From the NCBI GenBank assembly GCA_037576195.1, contig CM075104.1:17686211-17750210 (forward strand): DNA of 64,000 nucleotides, written 5' to 3'. A program made the translations under genes and the position numbers. Below the pieces are notes generated by a model that had not been told where the DNA came from, did no database searches, and was given only the letters and a program-made list of their open reading frames with translations. Shown here in pieces: positions 10,203-17,997 of this stretch; position 1 is the stretch's first letter; each line of letters opens with the position of its first letter. The DNA is from Phytoseiulus persimilis. Taxonomy: Eukaryota; Arthropoda; Arachnida; Mesostigmata; Phytoseiidae.

Positions 10203-11651
10203 ATGGTACACCTTGCCGAGAAGAAATGGCCCAAGCAAACCTTCGAGAAGGTAACCAAAAGCAACGCTGGAATTGTCGGTAACCGCGGCTGCCGTGTACT
10301 CATCCACAGCGGCGATGATCAGGATCAGAGAACGACGAACATCATTGAGCAGCTGTCACGCTTCTTCCCCGCGGTCAAGGAAATCCACAGCCTCGAGGAC
10401 GGTGAGGTCGCTTCTACAACTGCACTGCTGTCGCCTGCGCTCCTAAGAGCAGGTGCCTCACAAGTCGCTAAAGAGAAGAGAACCCTCATCGTGGGAAAGA
10501 TCAAGAGCGCCGCTACACCGATAGACATCGCAGAAATACTTCAGAAAGTGGCAGAGCAGGTGAAAACGAGCTGTCATAAAATCGAAGAAAAGGTTCTGAT
10601 AAAGATACCGTGTAACTCCGACCACGAACTATATGGGAAACTCGCGGAGGCATGTTGGATCGTCAATGGCACTGAAGGTGGAGCAGAGCTCTCGCTCAAG
10701 TCACTCCGAGACCCTGCCAAAAGGTCAGCAGACAAGAGACAAACAGACGACAAGAAGACCTCGCGACGAAACGAAGGATCAATCCTCGTCGGAACAGGAG
10801 AGAAAAGCTTTGCCGATGTCCTCAGAAACCTTCGCAGCAATATCGACACGGAGACGTCCAGAGCTCTTGGAGTCGACGTCCGAGGGGTGCGCCAAACAGG
10901 AGAAGGTGTCAGGATCCAGATTCGGGAAAAGAAAAATGGAGGACAGGAGAGACTAGCCAAATACATCTCTGATGAGCTCAAACTGAGCGCGAAAACGCGG
11001 GGGCCCCAACTAAACTCCACCATCATTGTGTGTCGCATGGACATGGTCACTGACGAGTTGGAGATCGATAAAGAACTCAGAAACGCATTAGGAAGGCAGC
11101 AGGAAGGATACATTCGAGTGGAACAGATAAGAGAAACGAAATCAGGGGAAAGAACAGCCTTGGTCCGACTATCCAAATCCGACGCTGAAAGGATGCTTAA
11201 AATAGGAAAGATCAAGATCGGATGGCAACTCTGCAGCGTAAAAGAATGGTACGATGTTCCTATCTGCTACAGGTGTCAGGGAGTGGGCCACAAATCCAAC
11301 ACTTGCTCAGTAAAAGAAACAACAGAGAGGAAGTGCTACCGATGCGGAGGCAACGGCCACATCGGCAAGAATTGTAAATCAGCGGAAGCTTTCTGTACAA
11401 GCTGTGAAGCAAGCGGACATTCGGCATACTCATCACTGTGCCCGAAATATCGTCTGATCATCCAGACGATGCGAGACCGGTCGCGAAGCAGTGGACAGCG
11501 AACTGAGAATGTCGAGAACCGCGGACCAGCAATCGGAAAACCCACAGGAGCCGAGACGCATGAGAAGTTCATAGGAAACAGAACAAAGGAGTCTGAAGGA
11601 TGGATCACAATGCAGAACGGGAAGAGGGTCCCATCAGGAAACCTACAATAA
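10203..11651 (+). CDS. R1-like ORF1, gag-like nucleic-acid-binding protein
   Basis: The first ATG inside the element (10203) gives 482 residues, close to the usual 450-500 for R1 ORF1. The C-terminal third has three zinc knuckles in tandem: CYRCQGVGHKSNTC, CYRCGGNGHIGKNC, and a looser CTSCEASGHSAYSSLC. Proteins of this type coat the element RNA and form the ribonucleoprotein used for target-primed reverse transcription. The basic, lysine-rich middle (about 11.0-11.2 kb) fits RNA binding. The frame is also open upstream into the 45-bp array to about 10002, so a transcript starting in the array could append roughly 64 repeat-encoded residues. The TAA stop lies two bases before the ORF2 ATG (TAAACATG), suggesting termination-reinitiation. 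Confidence 0.85.
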   Translation: MVHLAEKKWPKQTFEKVTKSNAGIVGNRGCRVLIHSGDDQDQRTTNIIEQLSRFFPAVKEIHSLEDGEVASTTALLSPALLRAGASQVAKEKRTLIVGKIKSAATPIDIAEILQKVAEQVKTSCHKIEEKVLIKIPCNSDHELYGKLAEACWIVNGTEGGAELSLKSLRDPAKRSADKRQTDDKKTSRRNEGSILVGTGEKSFADVLRNLRSNIDTETSRALGVDVRGVRQTGEGVRIQIREKKNGGQERLAKYISDELKLSAKTRGPQLNSTIIVCRMDMVTDELEIDKELRNALGRQQEGYIRVEQIRETKSGERTALVRLSKSDAERMLKIGKIKIGWQLCSVKEWYDVPICYRCQGVGHKSNTCSVKETTERKCYRCGGNGHIGKNCKSAEAFCTSCEASGHSAYSSLCPKYRLIIQTMRDRSRSSGQRTENVENRGPAIGKPTGAETHEKFIGNRTKESEGWITMQNGKRVPSGNLQ

Positions 11652-11653
11652 AC

Positions 11654-14600
11654 ATGAAGATAGTACAGATCAACCTCAACCGATCTAGAGCAGCACACGC
11701 TCTCCTGGAAGACAGAGTCAACAAGGAAGATATCAGCGTATGTACACTGAGCGAAGTTAATAGAAAAATATCTAACAGAAAATTCGGAAGAGACCAAGGA
11801 TGGATTTCTGAAGAATCAGGGGATACTGCCATATGGATCACCCGTAACTGTAAGGAAAGTATCAAGGAACGGAAGATAGCTGGAGGTATCACCGAGGTGG
11901 CCCTCGCCGAGAGCAACACACGCCTCCTCAGCTGTTATTTCTCACCGAACCGGAATACAGAAGAATTTATTGAATACATCGAAGCACTAGAAAACGTCGT
12001 TGAAGGAACGAGCGGACAGGTTATCCTCGCGGGAGACTTCAATGCGGCATCAACGGCCTGGGGAAGTGCTCGCAACACAGCCAGGGGCAATGCCCTGGAG
12101 GAGCTACTGGCAAGACACGGATTGTATATACTCAATGACAGCAAGACCCCCACATTCCGAAGAGGTACACAGGAGACCTTCATCGACATCACTGCAGCAC
12201 GAATCCCGTCTGGGATCTCAGGATGGACGGTCAATGATGAATTCGAGTCGCTCAGCGACCATCTGTATGTGGAGATGGAAGCTGTAGGAGAAGAACAACA
12301 AATACCAGAAAGACAGACCGGCTGGATTGCAAGACGACTCGACCAGGAGATCCTCGCGCAAAGCATAGATGAGGAATGCAAGAGACTTAAAGATCTCAAT
12401 ATGAATGTAAATGAACATGTTATTCTGAAGATCCTACGCAATGCCTGTCAGGCAGCATCCTCGAGAACATCACCCCAGCTTGGCCGAAAAAGGCCAGCGT
12501 ACTGGTGGACGCGAGAAGTCGCGGAGCAGAGAAAAACTTGCCTCTCAGCACGAAGAAACTACGTGCGATCGAGAAGAACAATACACATGAATCCCGAAGC
12601 AACGCAGCAGTCCTTGACAAGATACTCGCTGGAAAAAAAGAAGTACATGAAGACTATCTTGGACGCAAAACGCGCGAGCTGGAGGGATCTCCTTGAGAAT
12701 CTCAGACAGGATGTGTGGGGTCTTCCATACAAGATCATCCGAGATAAGGTTGGCCGACACAGGCGACAATTATCCTCCGAAACAATTGACAAGGCAGTCT
12801 CGGACCTCTTCCCAGAGGGCACCGATTTCGAGAGAGAAAACTTATCCATCAATGAAGAAGATATCCCCGAGGTAACCAATAAAGAAGTTATAGACGCTGC
12901 CGATCGAATCGCGCTCCGCAAAACACCAGGACCCGATGGCATCCCAGCAGAAGCTCTCAAGATACTCATGAAGAGATGGCCATCCATCTTCGGAAAAGCC
13001 GCAAACGCGATCATACAGAGTGGAATCTTCCCACCCCAATGGCGAACTGCAAGGCTCGTACTGATCCCGAAACCTGGGAAACCGAACTCCTACAGACCCA
13101 TATGCCTGCTGGACACAACCGCCAAGGCAGTGGAGAGCATCATAAACAGGAGACTACAAGCTGAGCTTGAAGAGGACGGGCGTCTCTCCGAAAACCAGTT
13201 TGGCTTTCGAAGAGGAAGATCCACCCTGTCTGCCCTGGAAAGGGTTACACAAATAGTTGATGCCGAGAAGCAGCGCTCACGGAAGCTGAGAGACCGTGTC
13301 CTCATCACCCTTCTGGATGTCAGGAATGCCTTCAATTCGGTGGAGTGGGAGGTAGTCCTGAAAAGTCTGCAGAAGAGGCAGATCTCCCCTTACCTCCGGA
13401 GAATACTGAGCTGCTACCTACAAAATAGATGGATCGTCGACGAGAAAGGTCGAACCCATCGAATGTCAGCGGGAGTTCCGCAGGGTTCGGTGTTAGGACC
13501 GACCTTGTGGAATGTGGCTTATGACGACGTTTTGAGAGAGGTACTCCCAAGGGGAGCTGTGACTATCGCATACGCTGACGACCTTGCAATCATAACGAAG
13601 GCAAGATCAATTGAGGAACTGGAAGAAATCACACAGGACTCACTTGACATAATCTCACGGTGGATGAAAGCGAATCACCTCGCCCTTGCGCCTGAGAAAA
13701 CGGAGGCCGTGATGCTGATCAAACGCAAAAAGGACCGCCTCCCAAGAGTGGTAGTGGAAGGACATAGAGTAGAAGTGGCCAGATCCGCGAAATACTTGGG
13801 AGTTCTATTACAGTCAGACCTGAAGGGGACTGAACACATCAAGATGGTCGTCAATAAGGCCACGAAAGCGGCAACCGACATAGCGACGATTTTACCGCGC
13901 ACCTATGGAGCATCTGAGGACCAAAGGAGGATTTTGGCCACAGTGGCCCAATCCATCGCACTGTATGCCGCCCCTATTTGGAGTCCATCTGCGCTGCGAT
14001 ACAAAAAGAACAGAGACGCTCTGGAACGAGCGCAAAGAATCACCGCGATAAGGATCACTAGAGCCTATCGCACGGTATCCACTTCAGCGTTGCTTGTGCT
14101 GGCCCGCGCGATCCCCTGGCCCTTCCTAGCGCAGGAGAGAGTGGAGACCTACAGGCGCGACAAGATCCGAGATGGGGACGATGAGTCCGGAAGTGACGAG
14201 GAGGCCCACAAAAAGGATGAAGAGATACGCGAAGAGACGCTCAACAAGTGGCAACAATCTTGGAGCAGCTCGCTGACCGGCAGAACGACCTACGATAGCA
14301 TATCGGATCTGCGAAGCTGGTACAAGCGGGAATTCGGTGAACTAACGTACCACACAACCCAAGTCCTCACAGGACACGGAGATTTCCAGAAGTACCTCCA
14401 TCGCTTCAAGAAAGCTCCTAGCCCACTGTGCATCATTTGCGATTCAGGGGCAGAAGACGATGTGGATCATACGGTCTTCACTTGCGAAGCGCTGTCTCAG
14501 CCAAGACGAGGCTTAGAAGGAGGCTCGGTCCCAGAACTGGTCCAAAAGATGCTGCAAAATGAAGGTAAGTGGAATTTAATCTCACGCAAAATAGGATGTA

Positions 14601-14677
14601 TACTCAAAAAAAAGGAGAACATGCTCATGCGAAGAAACGCAGAACTAAACGGGCAAACTATGCCTGAGGTTCCGTAG
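11654..14677 (+). CDS. R1-like ORF2, endonuclease and reverse transcriptase polyprotein
   Basis: From the ATG at 11654 the product has 1007 residues; the open frame extends back to an ATG at 11600, overlapping ORF1 by 52 bp, but MKIVQINLNRSRAAH is the typical start of an R1-type endonuclease. The endonuclease domain (about 11.65-12.3 kb) contains GDFNAASTAWGS and, later, SLSDH, the catalytic Asp-Asn and Ser-Asp-His motifs. The reverse transcriptase (about 12.9-13.9 kb) shows NSYRPICLLDTTAKAVE, NQFGFRRGRST, GVPQGSVLGPTLWN and the catalytic AYADDLAI (YADD at 13571-13582). A C-terminal CCHC (CIIC, then His and Cys, 14429-14485) is typical of R1 and related clades. No lesion is visible, so the protein is predicted to be functional. 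It nicks target DNA and primes cDNA synthesis on the element RNA. Confidence 0.9.
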   Translation: MKIVQINLNRSRAAHALLEDRVNKEDISVCTLSEVNRKISNRKFGRDQGWISEESGDTAIWITRNCKESIKERKIAGGITEVALAESNTRLLSCYFSPNRNTEEFIEYIEALENVVEGTSGQVILAGDFNAASTAWGSARNTARGNALEELLARHGLYILNDSKTPTFRRGTQETFIDITAARIPSGISGWTVNDEFESLSDHLYVEMEAVGEEQQIPERQTGWIARRLDQEILAQSIDEECKRLKDLNMNVNEHVILKILRNACQAASSRTSPQLGRKRPAYWWTREVAEQRKTCLSARRNYVRSRRTIHMNPEATQQSLTRYSLEKKKYMKTILDAKRASWRDLLENLRQDVWGLPYKIIRDKVGRHRRQLSSETIDKAVSDLFPEGTDFERENLSINEEDIPEVTNKEVIDAADRIALRKTPGPDGIPAEALKILMKRWPSIFGKAANAIIQSGIFPPQWRTARLVLIPKPGKPNSYRPICLLDTTAKAVESIINRRLQAELEEDGRLSENQFGFRRGRSTLSALERVTQIVDAEKQRSRKLRDRVLITLLDVRNAFNSVEWEVVLKSLQKRQISPYLRRILSCYLQNRWIVDEKGRTHRMSAGVPQGSVLGPTLWNVAYDDVLREVLPRGAVTIAYADDLAIITKARSIEELEEITQDSLDIISRWMKANHLALAPEKTEAVMLIKRKKDRLPRVVVEGHRVEVARSAKYLGVLLQSDLKGTEHIKMVVNKATKAATDIATILPRTYGASEDQRRILATVAQSIALYAAPIWSPSALRYKKNRDALERAQRITAIRITRAYRTVSTSALLVLARAIPWPFLAQERVETYRRDKIRDGDDESGSDEEAHKKDEEIREETLNKWQQSWSSSLTGRTTYDSISDLRSWYKREFGELTYHTTQVLTGHGDFQKYLHRFKKAPSPLCIICDSGAEDDVDHTVFTCEALSQPRRGLEGGSVPELVQKMLQNEGKWNLISRKIGCILKKKENMLMRRNAELNGQTMPEVP

Positions 14678-14929
14678 GGAACCCTAGCCGCAAGACAGAA
14701 CGGAGAATAGATAAACAAAAAAGGGAGACGAGAGCTGACTGACGAAGCGGACGGCCCTTGGTGACCCGGAAGTAATACAATACAGGGCTTGCCCTGAGTG
14801 CCCAGTCACCAAAAGGGCGGAGGGAGGGGTTTTAGAGGACACACCTCATAACTAGGGTAACGGACGAAAGTCCTATCACTTGTATCCGAAGGGATTTCCC
14901 CTCCCGCCAGAAAAAAAAAAAAAAAAAAA
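14678..14929 (+). other. 3' UTR and poly(A) tail of the R1-like element
   Basis: About 233 bp of non-coding sequence follows ORF2, ending in a pure run of 19 A residues (14911-14929). No AATAAA hexamer is evident close to the tail. In R1-type elements the 3' UTR is recognised by the reverse transcriptase; that role here is by family analogy. Confidence 0.8.
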
Positions 14930-14942
14930 GAGTTGGAAAGTA
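14929..14942 (+). repeat. 3' target-site duplication of the R1-like element
   Basis: AGAGTTGGAAAGTA, identical to 10177-10190. The array resumes in register after it (ATGGTCAGATTGG). Confidence 0.75.
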
Positions 14943-17388
14943 ATGGTCAGATTGGTCCCGGAATCACCCCTCCAGAGTTGGAAAGTGATGGTCAGATTGG
15001 TCCCGGAATCACCCCTCCAGAGTTCAAAAGTAATGGTCAGATAGGTCCCGGAATCACCCCTCCAGAGTTGGAAAGTAATGGTCAGATAGGTCCCGGAATC
15101 ACCCCTCCAGAGTTGGAAAGTAATGGTCAGATTGGTCCCGGAATCACCCCTCCAGAGTTGGAAAGTAATGGTCAGATTGGTCCCGGAATCACCCCTCCAG
15201 ATTTGGAAAGTAATGGTCAGAGTGGTCCCGGAATCACCCCTCCAGAGTTGGAAAGTAATGGTCAGATTTGTCCCGGAATCACTCCTCCAGAGTTCAAAAG
15301 TGATGGTCAGATTGGTCCCGGAATCACCCCTACAGAGTTCAGAAGTAATGGTCAGATTGGTCCCGGAATCATGCCTCCAGAGTTGGAAAGTAATGGTCAG
15401 ATCGGTCCCGGAATCACCCCTCCAGAGTTGGAAAGTAATGGTCAGATTGGTCCCGGAATCGCCCCTCCAGAGTTCAAAAGTAATGGTCACGAATGATCCC
15501 GGAATCACCCCTACAGAGTTCAGAAGTAATGGTCAGATTGGTCCCGGAATCATGCCTCCAGAGTTGTAAAGTAATGGTCAGATTGGTCCCGGAATCACCC
15601 CTCCAGATTTGGAAAGTAATGGTCAGAGTGGTCCCGGAATCACCCCTCCAGAGTTGGAAAGTAATGGTCAGATTGGTCCCGGAATCACCCCTCCAGAGTT
15701 GTAAAGTAATGGTCAGATTGGTCCCGGAATCACCCCTCCAGAGTTGGAAAGTAATGGTCAGATTGGTCCCGGAATCACCCCTCCAGATTTGGAAAGTAAT
15801 GGTCAGATTGGTCCCGGAATCACCCCTCTAGAGTTGGAAAGTAATGGTCAGATTGGTCCCGGAATCACCCCTCCAGATTTGGAAAGTAATGGTCAGAGTG
15901 GTCCCGGAATCACCCCTCCAGAGTTGGAAAGTAATGGTCAGATTTGTCCCGGAATCACTCCTCCAGAGTTCAAAAGTGATGGTCAGATTGGTCCCGGAAT
16001 CACCCCTACAGAGTTCAGAAGCAATGGTCAGATCGGTCCCGGAATCATGCCTCCAGAGTTGTAAAGTAATGGTCAGATTGGTCCCGGAATCACCCTTACA
16101 GAGTTGTAAAGTAATGGTCGGATTGGTCCCGGAATCGCCCCTCCAGAGTTCAAAACTGATGGCCAGATAGGTCCCGGAATCACCCCTCCAGAGTTGGAAA
16201 GTAATGGTCAGATTGGTCCCGGAATCATCCCTCCAGAGTTGGAAAGTAATGGTCAGATTGGTCCCGGAATCACCCTTACAGAGTTGTAAAGTAATGGTCG
16301 GATTGGTCCCGGAATAGCCCCTCCAGAGTTCAAAACTGATGGTCAGATAGGTCCCGGAATCACCCCTCCAGAGTTGGAAAGTAATGGTCAGATTGGTCCC
16401 GGAATCGCCCCTCCAGAGTTCAAAAGTAATGGTCACGAATGGTCCCGGGATCACCCCTACAGAGTTCAGAAGTAATGGTCAGATAGGTCCCGGAATCACC
16501 CCTCCAGAGTTCAAAAGTAATGGTCAGATTGGTCCCGGAATCATCCCTCCAGAGTTGGAAAGTAATGGTCAGATTGGTCCCGGAATCACCCTTACAGAGT
16601 TGTAAAGTAATGGTCGGATTGGTCCCGGAATCGCCCCTCCAGAGTTCAGAACTGATGGTCAGATAGGTCCCGGAATCACCCCTCCAGAGTTGGAAAGTAA
16701 TGGTCAGATTGGTCCCGGAATCGCCCCTCCAGAGTTCAAAAGTAATGGTCACGAATGGTCCCGGGATCACCCCTACAGAGTTCAGAAGTAATGGTCAGAT
16801 TGGTCCCGGAATCATGCCTCCAGAGTTGTAAAGTAATGGTCAGATTGGTCCCGGAATCACCCCTCCAGATTTGGAAAGTAATGGTCAGAGTGGTCCCGGA
16901 ATCACCCCTCCAGAGTTGGAAAGTAATGGTCAGATTTGTCCCGGAATCGCTCCTCCAGAGTTCAAAAGTGATGGTCAGATTGGTCCCGGAATCACCCCTA
17001 CAGAGTTCAGAAGTAATGGTCAGATTGGTCCCGGAATCATGCCTCCAGAGTTGTAAAGTAATGGTCAGATTGGTCCCGGAATCGCCCCTACAGAGTTGTA
17101 AAGTAATGGTCGGATTGGTCCCGGAATCGCCCCTCCAGAGTTCAAAACTGATGGTCAGATAGGTCCCGGAATCACCCCTCCAGAGTTGGAAAGTAATGGT
17201 CAGATTGGTCCCAGAATCACCCCTCCAGAGTTGGAAAGTAATGGTCAGATTGGTCCCGGGATCACCCCTCCAGAGTTGGAAAGTAATGGTCAGATTGGTC
17301 CCAGAATCACCCCTCCAGAGTTGGAAAGTAATGGTCAGATTGGTCCCGGAATCGCCCCTCCAGAGTTCAAAAGTAATGGTCACGAATG
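14930..17388 (+). repeat. 45-bp tandem repeat array, right arm, distal segment (about 54 copies)
   Basis: Continuation of the 8026-10190 array beyond the nested retrotransposon, same orientation and consensus. A unit variant containing GGTCACGAAT, one base longer than normal, recurs at 15485, 16431, 16747 and 17379, spacings of 946, 316 and 632, that is about 3, 1 and 2 times a seven-unit (about 316 bp) higher-order repeat. Other marker variants (ATCATGCCTCC, CCCTTACAGAGTTGTAAAG) recur with the same grouping. Confidence 0.93.
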
Positions 17389-17684
17389 GTCGGAGCCTGG
17401 ACGACCTGAGCGATTCTCGGTGAGGATATGTTTTAACGAAAACTGAAATCGTGTGAATGTTCCCCGCAACCAGATGAAGCAAGTCGCTCAGCGATTCCGC
17501 TGCGATTGATCTATAATAAATACCCATCTTTTCCCTCCAGCTGTTGAGGGGTGATTCCGAGACCAATCTGGCCATGCTGCAGTCGTTGAGCGTTCGCCGA
17601 TGTGAGACTGACGAGAACGGACAGGAAGACCTATGCGTGTCGCTCCGTGTCCCGTCAGTGCTCCGGCGTGCGAGGTCAGGTTGG
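17389..17684. other. Non-array island in the right arm, with one inverted repeat unit
   Basis: About 300 bp of unique sequence interrupts the array. Within it, 17541-17574 (GAGGGGTGATTCCGAGACCA, then ATCTGGCCATGC) is a single 45-bp-type unit in the opposite orientation and with the left-arm consensus. No TSD or terminal repeats are obvious, so this may be a rearrangement between arms and not an insertion. Confidence 0.7.
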
Positions 17685-17870
17685 TCCCGGAATCACCCCT
17701 CCAGAGTTGGAAAGTAATGGTCAGATTGGTCCCGGAATCGCCCCTCCAGAGTTCAAAAGTAATGGTCAGGTTGGTCCCGGAATCGCCCCTCCAGAGTTCA
17801 AAAGTAATGGTCAGATTGGTCCCGGAATCACCCCTCCAGAGTTGGCGAAGTATGGTCAGACTGGTCCCGG
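17685..17870 (+). repeat. Last units of the right-arm 45-bp array
   Basis: About four units that run into the inner inverted-repeat block at 17871. The outermost unit (GAGTTGGCGAAGTATGGTCAG) mirrors the outermost left-arm unit (CTGACCATACTTCTCAAAAG), so the array starts at the same relative place in both arms. Confidence 0.9.
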
Positions 17871-17930
17871 AATCATCCCTCTAGTCAGTGATTCTCAAAC
17901 GAAAGTCAGCCTCCGTTCCCGATCGTACTA
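17871..17930 (-). repeat. Right inner inverted-repeat block
   Basis: Reverse complement matches 4729-4788 at 54 of 60 positions with no gaps. Confidence 0.85.
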
Positions 17931-17969
17931 GAGTCCGACGAGTCCAAGAGATGAGGACTCGTCGGACTC
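17931..17969. repeat. Subterminal hairpin (right end)
   Basis: Perfect 15-bp arms, GAGTCCGACGAGTCC at 17931-17945 and its complement at 17955-17969, around a 9-base loop. Each arm contains the GAGTCC motif twice. This is the counterpart of the palindrome at 4638-4661. Confidence 0.85.
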
Positions 17970-17978
17970 GTGGATTTT

Positions 17979-17989
17979 TGCGACCCCTA
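17979..17989 (-). repeat. Right terminal inverted repeat of the hAT-like element
   Basis: TGCGACCCCTA, exact complement of the left terminus at 4627-4637. Confidence 0.8.
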
Positions 17990-17997
17990 CTTGCGTA
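17990..17997 (+). repeat. Right 8-bp target-site duplication of the hAT-like element
   Basis: CTTGCGTA, matching the left flank CTTGCGTC at 7 of 8 positions. Confidence 0.75.

Larger units (their letters stand above)
10191..14929 (+). mobile_element. R1-clade-like non-LTR retrotransposon, apparently intact, nested in the 45-bp array
   Basis: The 4.74-kb element has a gag-like ORF1 with three CCHC knuckles, an ORF2 with AP-type endonuclease, reverse transcriptase and a C-terminal CCHC motif, a 3' untranslated region of about 230 bp and a 19-A tail. Both ORFs are free of stops and frameshifts, and the flanking duplication is perfect, so insertion is probably recent. The first in-element ATG is only 12 bp from the 5' junction, so either the 5' UTR has been lost by truncation or the lineage has almost none. 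Triple-knuckle ORF1, ORF2 order and the 13-14 bp duplication favour the R1 clade; phylogeny would be needed to fix the clade. Confidence 0.88.
4627..17989 (-). mobile_element. Large hAT-like transposon with tandem-repeat inverted arms, carrying a nested R1-like insertion
   Basis: The two ends are inverted repeats: an identical 11-bp terminus (TAGGGGTCGCA at 4627-4637 and its complement at 17979-17989), a second block matching at 54 of 60 positions (4729-4788 against 17871-17930 reversed), and then long arrays of a 45-bp repeat in opposite orientation. Direct 8-bp flanks match at 7 of 8. The only unique interior, about 7195-8025, encodes the C-terminal part of a hAT transposase on the minus strand. 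The total is 13,363 bp, or about 8.6 kb without the nested retrotransposon. The transposase lacks its N-terminal and catalytic parts, so the copy is non-autonomous. hAT assignment rests on terminus sequence, TSD length and transposase motif together; the tandem-array arms resemble fold-back transposons in architecture. Confidence 0.8.

Noticed and set aside
4795..17870. Telomeric or centromeric repeat, given that some R1-clade elements live in telomeric repeats
   Set aside because: The 45-bp unit is not TTAGG-like, the arrays are inverted and bounded by transposon termini and TSDs, and ordinary genes follow within 15 kb.
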